A DNA stretch of 43,364 nt from an uncultured Collinsella sp. (GTDB lineage: Bacteria; Actinomycetota; Coriobacteriia; Coriobacteriales; Coriobacteriaceae). Position numbers and translations under genes: made by a program. Below the pieces are notes generated by a model. The model saw only the letters and a program-made list of their open reading frames with translations. It was not told the origin of the DNA and ran no database searches. Of this stretch, positions 16,450-23,998 are shown piece by piece. The stretch covers positions 1 through 43,364 of the forward strand of contig UQOY01000014.1 of the NCBI GenBank assembly GCA_900542825.1. The letters run 5' to 3'. Position 1 is the stretch's first letter; every line of letters starts with the position of its first letter.

Positions 16450-16693
16450 AGTTCTGACAGCTCTTGCTTTGGCTGCAACTGTAGCGGTTGGTGCATTTGC
16501 AGGATTTAAGGTCGCAACAGATGATGAATTGCGTGGTCGTCTGCTTCGTGGAGCGCAGGATATCGTCGATACGTCCAAAAAGAAAATGGATGTTATGACT
16601 GAGGATGTCGCTATGCGTACGGCTCAGGTAACTAAGAATCCCAAGATTAATCAAGATTGGGTCAATCATCAATGGGAAAATGTAGGCTTTTAG
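16439..16693 (+). CDS. Small membrane-anchored protein co-translated with parB
   Basis: An 84-residue protein. One N-terminal hydrophobic segment (about 5-24) is followed by a charged, probably helical part rich in Lys, Asp and Arg. The ATG at 16439 follows AAGGAGG (16427-16433) and lies within the parB 3' end. The layout resembles small YtxH-like membrane proteins, but I do not recognise the family. The overlap suggests production in step with ParB. Confidence 0.75.
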   Translation: MKNKVLTALALAATVAVGAFAGFKVATDDELRGRLLRGAQDIVDTSKKKMDVMTEDVAMRTAQVTKNPKINQDWVNHQWENVGF

Positions 16694-16722
16694 GTACCTA
16701 ACAATTACTAGCCTTTTTTGAA

Positions 16723-16758
16723 GGGGGTCCTTGTCTGAACGCCAGAACAGGGACCCCT
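16723..16758. terminator. Hairpin after the parAB operon
   Basis: A stem of about 11 bp (GGGGTCCTTGT / ACAGGGACCCC, one T-G pair) is followed by TAATTTCTT on the plus strand. It is preceded by TTTTTTG at 16714-16720. It probably terminates the parA-parB transcript. Confidence 0.65.
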
Positions 16759-16815
16759 AATTTCTTGCGAAAAGTTCTTGAATAATCGCGCAATGCAAAT
16801 TAGTGATAGATATGA

Positions 16816-16851
16816 AACAGCCCCGGTTGCAATTAAGCAACCGGGGCTGTT
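16816..16851. terminator. Hairpin between parAB and rlmN, probable rlmN terminator
   Basis: A 15-bp perfect stem (AACAGCCCCGGTTGC and its complement) with an AATTAA loop. It lies 36 bp beyond the rlmN stop. On the minus strand it is followed by TTTCATATC, a weak T-run. Confidence 0.75.
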
Positions 16852-16854
16852 CGA

Positions 16855-16870
16855 TGTTTCACATGAAACG
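16855..16870. promoter_or_regulatory. Degenerate parS-like site
   Basis: TGTTTCACATGAAACG matches the parS consensus at 14 of 16 positions. It lies at the end of the rlmN gene, 2.1 kb from the perfect sites. It may be a weak secondary ParB site or a decaying copy. Confidence 0.45.
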
Positions 16871-16886
16871 TTTGGGTTGGTCTCCC

Positions 16887-17939
16887 CTACGCGTTTTTCT
16901 GAACCTTGAAGCGCTGCTTGAGTTGGCCACAAGCAGCGTCGATATCGTTGCCGCGAGAGTTACGAATCGTGGTCTCGATGCCACGGGACTCAAGACGACG
17001 CTGAAGATCTTCAACCTTATGAATCGGTGATGGCTTGAGAGGACTTCCCTCGATATCGTTGAGCTGAATTAGGTTGACGTGGCACAGCGTGCCCTCGCAG
17101 AAGTCGCAGAGCGCCTGCATCTCGGGGTTAGTGTCATTGACGCCCTCGATCATGGCATATTCGTATGTCGGACGGCGGCCGGTCTTTTCGGTGTAGAGCT
17201 GAAGGGCCTCGTGAAGGCGCAGGAGCGTGTACTTCTTAACGCCTGGCATGAGCTTGTTGCGGGTGGATTGAATGGCAGAGTGCAGCGAGACGGCAAGCGT
17301 GAACTGCTCGGGAATGTCGGCAAACTTACGAATACCAGGAATAACGCCGCTGGTGGAAACGGTGAGATGACGCGCTCCGATACCGATACCGTCAGGGTCA
17401 TTAAGAATACGCAGCGCCTTGAGGACCTCGTCGTAGTTGGCGAAAGGCTCACCCTGGCCCATGAACACTACGCTCGTTGCGCGCTCGCCAAAGTCGTTGG
17501 AAACATGGAGTACCTGGTCAACGATCTCCTGAGCGATCAGCGAGCGCTTGAGGCCGTTCAAACCGGTAGCGCAAAAAGCGCAGCCCATGCCACAGCCGGC
17601 TTGGGTGGATACGCAAACGGAGAGCTTGTTGCGACGAGGCATGCCGACGGTCTCGACAGAGATGCCGTCGTGGTACTCGAGTAGGTATTTACGAGAGCCA
17701 TCCTTGGACACCTGCTTGGTGAGCTCGGTCGGTGTGTCGAAGGCAAATGCCTCCTTCAGCTGCTCGCGGAAGACCTTGGGAAGGTTGGTCATGTCATCAA
17801 ACGAACAAACGTTCTTCTCAAAAACCCATTCAATAAGCTGCTTTGCGCGAAAAGCGGGTTGGCCGAGTTCGGCGACAAGTTCGCGAATATCGTTTTGGCT
17901 CAAGTCGCGAATGTCTTGAGATTTAGTCCTGGGATTCAT
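16887..17939 (-). CDS. rlmN: 23S rRNA (adenine-2-C2) / tRNA methyltransferase RlmN
   Basis: A radical-SAM enzyme that makes 2-methyladenosine in 23S rRNA (A2503) and in some tRNAs. It has 350 residues. The cluster motif CGMGCAFC (CX3CX2C) is near residue 115. The N-terminal HhH-like region and the radical-SAM motif VVFMGQGEPFANY are present. The C-terminal NSRGNDIDAACGQL carries the conserved catalytic Cys of the RlmN/Cfr group. It reads away from ddl, so the 85-bp gap at 17940-18024 should hold divergent promoters. Confidence 0.97.
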   Translation of the reverse strand: MNPRTKSQDIRDLSQNDIRELVAELGQPAFRAKQLIEWVFEKNVCSFDDMTNLPKVFREQLKEAFAFDTPTELTKQVSKDGSRKYLLEYHDGISVETVGMPRRNKLSVCVSTQAGCGMGCAFCATGLNGLKRSLIAQEIVDQVLHVSNDFGERATSVVFMGQGEPFANYDEVLKALRILNDPDGIGIGARHLTVSTSGVIPGIRKFADIPEQFTLAVSLHSAIQSTRNKLMPGVKKYTLLRLHEALQLYTEKTGRRPTYEYAMIEGVNDTNPEMQALCDFCEGTLCHVNLIQLNDIEGSPLKPSPIHKVEDLQRRLESRGIETTIRNSRGNDIDAACGQLKQRFKVQKNA

Positions 17940-18024
17940 GGAAGCCTTTCGATTTTGGGGAAACGTAGGGGGTATCGCTACAATATGGTATCAGCTGCAG
18001 GAATTATAGATGAGGAGTCTGCCC

Positions 18025-18990
18025 ATGCCGGGTAAAAGCCTAAAGAACATGCACGTAGCGGTCTTGGCGGGCGGCCATTCCGCCGAGCGCGAGATTTCGC
18101 TCAATTCGGGAAAGAATGTCGTGGTGGCACTGAAGGAGGCCGGCTACACCTCGGTGGAGCTGCTCGACACCGCTGCCGATGACTTTATGGTGACTATGGC
18201 GACCGGTAGCTTCGACGTGGCGTTTATCGCCATGCACGGCGCCGGCGGCGAGGATGGCGCCATGCAGGGGGCCATGGAGACGCTGGGTATTCCCTACACG
18301 GCGTCGGGCGTGCTCGCCAGCGCATGTGGCGCCGATAAAGAGATTTCAAAGCTTCTGTATGCCAAGGCGGGCATCCCCATTGCCCCCGGCCTGGCACTTG
18401 AGGCGGGCGACGAGGTCGATATCGATCGTATCGTCGAGATTTGTGGCGAGCGTTGCTTTGTAAAGCCCGCCGTCAACGGCTCTAGCTACGGCATTTCGCT
18501 CGTTCACGAGCCCTCCGAGCTGCCGGCGGCAATCGCCAAGGCTTTTGAGTACGGCGATAAAGTGCTGGTCGAAAAGTGCATCGAGGGAACCGAGATCACT
18601 GTGGGCGTGTACGGCGAAGACGACGTGCGCGCGCTGCCGATTGTGGAGATTCGCAAGCCTGAGGACTGCGAGTTCTACGACCTGGATGTAAAGTACGTCG
18701 ACCCCACAGACATCCACCGCATTCCGGCGCAGATTTCGCCCGAAAACTATGCGCGTGCCCAGGAACTTGCCTGTGCGGCCCATAAGGCCCTCGGCTGTCT
18801 GGGCGTTTCGCGCAGCGATTTTATCGTGAGCGAGGACGGCCCTGTCATTCTCGAGACCAACACCATTCCTGGCATGACCGATACGTCGCTGTATCCCGAT
18901 GAGATTCGCCATACCGACGACATGACGTTCTCGCAGGTGTGCGACAGCCTGATCCGTATGGGTCTCCGCCGGGCGTGCGTTGCATGCTAA
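18025..18990 (+). CDS. ddl: D-alanine--D-alanine ligase
   Basis: An ATP-grasp enzyme that joins two D-alanines for peptidoglycan. ATG 18025 was chosen over ATG 18010 because GAGGAG precedes it by 7 bp, giving 321 residues. Motifs are the N-terminal AVLAGGHSAEREISL and the metal-binding end VILETNTIPGMT. The VKYVD segment keeps Lys223-Tyr224. In this family Tyr there marks D-Ala-D-Ala rather than D-Ala-D-lactate ligases, so vancomycin susceptibility at this step is expected. The last codons overlap the DinG-like gene by 7 bp (ATGCTAA). Confidence 0.95.
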   Translation: MPGKSLKNMHVAVLAGGHSAEREISLNSGKNVVVALKEAGYTSVELLDTAADDFMVTMATGSFDVAFIAMHGAGGEDGAMQGAMETLGIPYTASGVLASACGADKEISKLLYAKAGIPIAPGLALEAGDEVDIDRIVEICGERCFVKPAVNGSSYGISLVHEPSELPAAIAKAFEYGDKVLVEKCIEGTEITVGVYGEDDVRALPIVEIRKPEDCEFYDLDVKYVDPTDIHRIPAQISPENYARAQELACAAHKALGCLGVSRSDFIVSEDGPVILETNTIPGMTDTSLYPDEIRHTDDMTFSQVCDSLIRMGLRRACVAC

Positions 18991-21878
18991 TCGAGGACGC
19001 CGTATCTCCTGGAACGCCGCAGTTTGTCATCGATTCTTATGCCACGCTCGCCGAGCGCGCTAAGACGCAGTCGTTTGGCCTCATCGAGGAGGACGTAATC
19101 GTCCTCGATACCGAGACCACGGGTCTTTCGGTGCAGGACAACGAGTTAATTGAGATTTCCGCGGCCCGCCTTTCGGGCCGCGAGGTCATTGACCGCTTTG
19201 ATACCTTCGTGCATCCCAAGCAGCTGATTCCCGCCGAGATTACCGAGCTCACGAGCATTACAAACGCCGATGTGGCAGATGCCCCGTCGGCCGTCGAGGC
19301 CGTCGCGGCACTCGCCGACTTTGTGGGCGGTTGTCCTGTTATCGCACATAACGCCACGTTTGACCGTTCGTTTATCGAGTCGGTCAAAGGCGGCGTCAAC
19401 GTCAGCGACATCTGGATCGATTCGCTGGCACTGTCGCGCATCGCGCTTCCGCGCCTGGCCTCGCATAAGCTGTCTTTCATGGCCGACCTGTTTGGCTGCG
19501 ACTCGGTGTCGCACCGCGCCAACGCCGATGTCGACGCCTTGTGTGGTGTGTGGCGCGTGTTGCTCGTGGCGCTCACCGACTTGCCTCAGGGCCTCATGGC
19601 GCGCCTGGCCGACATGCACCCCGACGTACCCTGGTCCTATCGCCCCATCTTCTCCTTCTTGGCGGGACAGAACCCCGGTTCCATCTTCTCTCTCAGCGCA
19701 GCCCGCGCCGACGTACTCAAGGCCGATCGGGCCGATGATCGCGTTGATGCGGACGAACTGCCGGTCCTCAAGATGCCGAGCCGCGAGGAAATCGAGGCGG
19801 ACTATGCCCCGGGCGGCCTGGTTAATCGCATGTATCCCACGTACGAGCCGCGCGATGAGCAGATTGCGATGGCGCTCGAGGTCCGTGACGCACTCGTTAC
19901 GGGAACGCATCGCGTGATCGAGGCGGGGACGGGCGTCGGCAAATCGATGGCCTATCTGGTGCCTTTTGCCGAGGCCGCGCGCCGCAACAACATCACGGTT
20001 GGTATCGCGACCAAATCGAATAATCTTGCCGACCAGCTCATGTATCACGAGCTGCCCAAACTTGCCGAGCAGCTGGACGGGGGCCTGTCGTTTTGTGCAC
20101 TCAAGGGCTATGACCACTATCCGTGTCTGCGCAAGCTCGAGCGCATGAGCCGTGGTCAGGTTGAGATTACCACCAAGCGCGATCCTGCTGACACGCTCAC
20201 GGCGGTTGCGGTGATCATGGCGTATGTGTGCCAATCTGCCGATGGCGACCTCGATTCGCTCGGCATTCGCTGGCGCAGCGTCAACCGCCCCGACTTTACG
20301 ACGGCTTCGCGCGAGTGTGCTCGTCGTCTGTGTCCGTTCTTCCCCGACAAATGCCTGGTCCACGGGGCGCGTCGTCGTGCGGCACATGCCGACGTGGTGG
20401 TCACCAACCATTCCCTGCTGTTCCGCAACGTGGCCGCCGAGGGAAGGATTTTGCCTCCGATTCGTCACTGGGTGGTCGACGAGGCCCATTCCATCGAGCG
20501 CGAGGCTCGTCGCCAATGGGCGCGTGTGGTTTCGGCAGATGAGTCGCGCGTGCTGTTTGAGCGCTTGGGTGGGTCGAGTGCCGGCGCGCTGAGTCAGGTT
20601 TCCCGTGACCTGGCTACTTCCGAGGGCTCCACGCTCTACCTGGGACTCACCGCCAAAGCGGCGTCGACGGTTGCCCGCGCGAGCATGGCGATTGCCGATG
20701 TGTTCGATGGCGTGCGCGAGCTTGGCCGCCGTGCCCGCGGGGGCTATGACAACGCGAATCTATGGATTGGCCCCGAGCTTCGCGAGTCGGATGACTGGCA
20801 CGATTTTTTGCAGTCGGCCCATACCGCAATTGATGCGCTGGACCAGGCGGATAAAAGCGTAGACGCGCTGGTGCAAGCCGTCGCTGCCGATAAACCCGAG
20901 GTCGTCGTCGACCTGGGCGACATTTCGCGCCGTCTGCACGAGCTGGACGAGAACCTCAAGCTCATCATTGAGGGCACGGATGAGCACTATGTGTACTCGC
21001 TGCAGGTGAACCGCCGGCTGCGAGCGGGCGGGGAATCTATGACCGCCGAGCGCATCGATATCGGCGAGGCCCTGGCGACCGAATGGCTGCCCGAGGTGCA
21101 CACGGCCATTTTCGCTTCGGCGACCATGACGGTGTCCAAGAGCTTTGAGCATTTCAACCATGCCGTCGGCCTCGATCGTATCGGTGCGTCAACATCCTCA
21201 TCGCTGCACCTGGATTCGAGCTATGACTTTGATTCGAATATGGCCGTGGTCGTGGCGGGGGACATTCCCGATCCGCGCGATCGCGAGCGCTATCTGTCAG
21301 CGCTCGAGCGTGTGCTGGTCGATGCCCATCTCGCCATGGGTGGATCGGTGCTCACGCTCTTCACCAACAGGCGCGATATGGAGGACCTGTATGCCCGTGT
21401 CGAGCCCAAATTGGCACGAGCGGGCCTGGAGCTCAATTGTCAACAACGTAACTCGTCCCCGCGCCGCCTGCGCGATCGGTTTATCAACGAGCCGACCTCA
21501 TCGCTCTTTGCGCTCAAGGCCTTTTGGGAGGGCTTTGACGCCAGCGGCGAGACGCTGCGTTGCGTCATTATCCCCAAGCTGCCGTTCTCGAGCCCCACGG
21601 ATCCTCTTTCGTGTGAGCGCAACCTGCGCGAAGACCGCGCCTGGGCGCGCTACTCGCTGCCCGAGGCGGTGCTCGAAGTCAAGCAGGCCGCCGGCCGTCT
21701 CATCCGCTCGTCAACCGATTGCGGCGTGCTCATCTTGGCAGATCCGCGCTTGGTGACAAAGGGCTACGGCAAGAAGTTCTTGACGTCGCTACCCACGACT
21801 TCCTACCAGCGTATCGAGTCGGCACAGATCGGTCATTATTTGCAGCTGTGGCGTGCACGCCACGAGCGACGCCGTTAA
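18984..21878 (+). CDS. dinG: DnaQ-DinG fusion: 3'-5' exonuclease-domain helicase of the XPD/DinG family
   Basis: A 964-residue fusion. Residues about 35-200 are a DEDDh exonuclease: D42-T-E44, the HNATFDRSF block, and HRANADVDA. The rest is a DinG-like helicase with Walker A GTGVGKS (near 314-320), DEAH box (499-502) and C-terminal motifs FWEGFDASGE and QAAGRLIRS. Cysteines around CARRLCPFFPDKC could hold an iron-sulfur cluster, as in XPD. This domain order is the Gram-positive DinG type, in which the protein may act mainly as an exonuclease. ATG 18984 was chosen because it couples to ddl. Its end overlaps by 4 bp the convergent WYL gene, and no terminator was found between them. Confidence 0.9.
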   Translation: MLIEDAVSPGTPQFVIDSYATLAERAKTQSFGLIEEDVIVLDTETTGLSVQDNELIEISAARLSGREVIDRFDTFVHPKQLIPAEITELTSITNADVADAPSAVEAVAALADFVGGCPVIAHNATFDRSFIESVKGGVNVSDIWIDSLALSRIALPRLASHKLSFMADLFGCDSVSHRANADVDALCGVWRVLLVALTDLPQGLMARLADMHPDVPWSYRPIFSFLAGQNPGSIFSLSAARADVLKADRADDRVDADELPVLKMPSREEIEADYAPGGLVNRMYPTYEPRDEQIAMALEVRDALVTGTHRVIEAGTGVGKSMAYLVPFAEAARRNNITVGIATKSNNLADQLMYHELPKLAEQLDGGLSFCALKGYDHYPCLRKLERMSRGQVEITTKRDPADTLTAVAVIMAYVCQSADGDLDSLGIRWRSVNRPDFTTASRECARRLCPFFPDKCLVHGARRRAAHADVVVTNHSLLFRNVAAEGRILPPIRHWVVDEAHSIEREARRQWARVVSADESRVLFERLGGSSAGALSQVSRDLATSEGSTLYLGLTAKAASTVARASMAIADVFDGVRELGRRARGGYDNANLWIGPELRESDDWHDFLQSAHTAIDALDQADKSVDALVQAVAADKPEVVVDLGDISRRLHELDENLKLIIEGTDEHYVYSLQVNRRLRAGGESMTAERIDIGEALATEWLPEVHTAIFASATMTVSKSFEHFNHAVGLDRIGASTSSSLHLDSSYDFDSNMAVVVAGDIPDPRDRERYLSALERVLVDAHLAMGGSVLTLFTNRRDMEDLYARVEPKLARAGLELNCQQRNSSPRRLRDRFINEPTSSLFALKAFWEGFDASGETLRCVIIPKLPFSSPTDPLSCERNLREDRAWARYSLPEAVLEVKQAAGRLIRSSTDCGVLILADPRLVTKGYGKKFLTSLPTTSYQRIESAQIGHYLQLWRARHERRR

Positions 21879-22792
21879 AGCGGGCAGGTCAGGCTCTTCG
21901 CCATATCGCATAGACGCAATGCCCGGGCGGGGTCATCCAGTATGCGGATGGCTCCGCCCGCTGCGATTACCTGGCAGAACAGCCAGTGCTCTGACCCATA
22001 ACGCACGGTCACCGTTGCCATGTCTGCCCCGTTTGGCTCAATCGACATGATGCCGGCCCAGTCTAGGCGCTCTGCCATGTCGAGCGGCATGAGGAGTTTT
22101 GCGCTCTGCTCCGCTTGGGAAAGGGATTCGTGGAGGGACGAGGACGCGGGCGTGTGGCGCTCCACGGAATCGTCGGTAAGGGCAAGGTCCTCGATTTTGT
22201 CCATGCGGTAGGAGCGCTGCCCATCAACTTTGACATCCCAGGCAGTCAGGTAGGTTTGATCACCATATGTCGCGATACGCAGGGGGTCGATGAGACGCTC
22301 GCGCGCCCGTGCGTCGTCCATCGAACGGTAGGTGATGCGGCATCGAACGCCGTCTTGAATCGCGCAGTTCAGCTGTTGCCAGTGCGATCCTCGGGCAACG
22401 GTATCGACGACGCGCTGGTTGTAACCGAGCTCCTCGGGTAGGAGGGCATGTCGGATACGCTCTGCTGCCCGAGAGTCGATTCCCATCGATTCGAGTTCGT
22501 GGTTGAGTACGGCGCCTTCGGCGGCACTTAGACGCAAGGGCAGCACACGCCCCGCATCGCCTGTCAGGATGATGCGCTCGCCGCGGCGTTCGCAGATGAT
22601 GCGTGCGCCCGACTCACGGTCAGCGAGGGTCGAGACGATATCGATAATTTCATCGAGTGCCGCACCCGTGATATCAAAACGGCTGCAGATATCCCCTCGT
22701 GTCATACCGGCCTCGCCGGCAGCGTAGAGAGCCTCCATGATGTCAATCGCACGCGAGAGCCTTTGCTCGCTGGTGAGTTTACGCGCGGGCAT
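21875..22792 (-). CDS. WYL-domain transcriptional regulator, second of a tandem pair
   Basis: A 305-residue protein. The N-terminal part (about 5-70) has a winged-helix pattern: SRAIDIMEALYAAGEAGMTRGDICSRF. The WYL domain lies near residues 145-225, with RITYRSMDD, a DPLRI segment and a WYL-equivalent TYLTAWD. WYL domains bind ligands or nucleic acid and occur in regulators such as PafB and PafC. The ATG at 22792 lies inside the upstream gene, overlapping by 14 bp, so the pair is co-translated and may work together as PafBC does. Its target is unknown. Confidence 0.85.
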   Translation of the reverse strand: MPARKLTSEQRLSRAIDIMEALYAAGEAGMTRGDICSRFDITGAALDEIIDIVSTLADRESGARIICERRGERIILTGDAGRVLPLRLSAAEGAVLNHELESMGIDSRAAERIRHALLPEELGYNQRVVDTVARGSHWQQLNCAIQDGVRCRITYRSMDDARARERLIDPLRIATYGDQTYLTAWDVKVDGQRSYRMDKIEDLALTDDSVERHTPASSSLHESLSQAEQSAKLLMPLDMAERLDWAGIMSIEPNGADMATVTVRYGSEHWLFCQVIAAGGAIRILDDPARALRLCDMAKSLTCPL

Positions 22793-23801
22793 GCTCGTGC
22801 ACCGTCCTTTCGATGATGTGGTTCCACGCCAGTTTGAGCGCATCGGGGGCAACGGGTCTCATGCCGTCCATGGCGTGCTCCATGCAAAACGAGGCGGCGG
22901 CATTAAGGTCGCGCACGCCGACGGTCCAGGTCCAACCCTCTTCGGTGCGTGTGAGCTCCCCGCGACCGCGCGTAAGGCCGCTGACCATGTCGGCCTGGGC
23001 TTGCGGGGCAAACGAAAAGGTCGCCATAACGGGCTTGCAATCGGCAAAATCAAACTCAAAGAACAGGCGATCGTTGAGGTTAAAGTCGGCGGGGATGGAG
23101 TAGGTCTTCGAGGGCCGCCATGCGCGAACGATACGGTCGCAGCGAAACGTCCTGATTTCATCGGTGGCGTTGTCGAGTCCGCAAAAATATGCCACGCCCT
23201 CGTGCTCGAACATGCCGTACACGCAGACGGTGCGTTCTTTTTGCTCTCCGCGTCCGTTTTGATACAAAAAGCGCAGCGCGCAGCGTTCGGCAAAAGCGAT
23301 CCACACCGCATCGACGGCGGGTGAGCGACGGGCGGGAGGCTCTTCTGCGGTCGATGCGCCGGTGAGGTAGGCGATCTTGGAGCGTATGTCTGCAAGCGGC
23401 GTGGCAAACGCGGCCGAACCGGTCGCAAGGGTCTGGTCGATAGCGTCGAGCAAGATGTCCGCGTCGTCTGCGGTGATGAGGCCACCGGCCGCAAACGTGT
23501 GCTCGCGATCGATGGTCCACGCGCTTTCTTCGGTTTCTTGGGCGCCTGCTGCGCGAACTTCCTTGATCGTGATTCCGCGTTCGAGGAGTTTTTCGCGATC
23601 GCGGCGAAACTTGCGCTTGTCCGAGTCGATATTGCCCGACCCATAGCCAAGATCGGAATCCAGGACAATTTGCTCTGTGGTCAATGGCTCGGGAGAGCTG
23701 TTAAGGACAAAGAACAGATTGAGGATGCGCTGGGCGGTCTTGTCGAAACCGGGCCCCGGCGCCCCCTTTTTATTCGTTACGGTTGTATCGCTTACCGTCA
23801 T
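22779..23801 (-). CDS. WYL-domain transcriptional regulator, first of a tandem pair
   Basis: A 340-residue protein. ATG 23801 was chosen over 23834 because GAGGA precedes it by 4 bp. The N-terminus has a helix-turn-helix-like pattern (LNLFFVLNSSPEPLTTEQIV), and a charged stretch with RKFRRDREKLLERG. The WYL-like core has LRFLYQNGRGEQ, GMFEHEGVAYFCGLD (a YF variant of WYL) and FRCDRI. It overlaps its partner by 14 bp and reads away from the M28-like gene across a 197-bp gap. Confidence 0.82.
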   Translation of the reverse strand: MTVSDTTVTNKKGAPGPGFDKTAQRILNLFFVLNSSPEPLTTEQIVLDSDLGYGSGNIDSDKRKFRRDREKLLERGITIKEVRAAGAQETEESAWTIDREHTFAAGGLITADDADILLDAIDQTLATGSAAFATPLADIRSKIAYLTGASTAEEPPARRSPAVDAVWIAFAERCALRFLYQNGRGEQKERTVCVYGMFEHEGVAYFCGLDNATDEIRTFRCDRIVRAWRPSKTYSIPADFNLNDRLFFEFDFADCKPVMATFSFAPQAQADMVSGLTRGRGELTRTEEGWTWTVGVRDLNAAASFCMEHAMDGMRPVAPDALKLAWNHIIERTVHEHARA

Positions 23802-23998
23802 AGAATCCTCGCATGGGAAGGTGTTTGATGCCATGATTTTAGTCCGATATGGAGATTAGGCTATATCCTTGTCCGCTTGGGGCGTTAAGATGCCCAGAAT
23901 TCGGCCGTTTGCGCCCGCTCGGGGTATACTTTCGACTATATACGGTTCTAATGTGCACACATTGGGCCTATTTGTCGGATTATGGATGTGGAGCGCAC

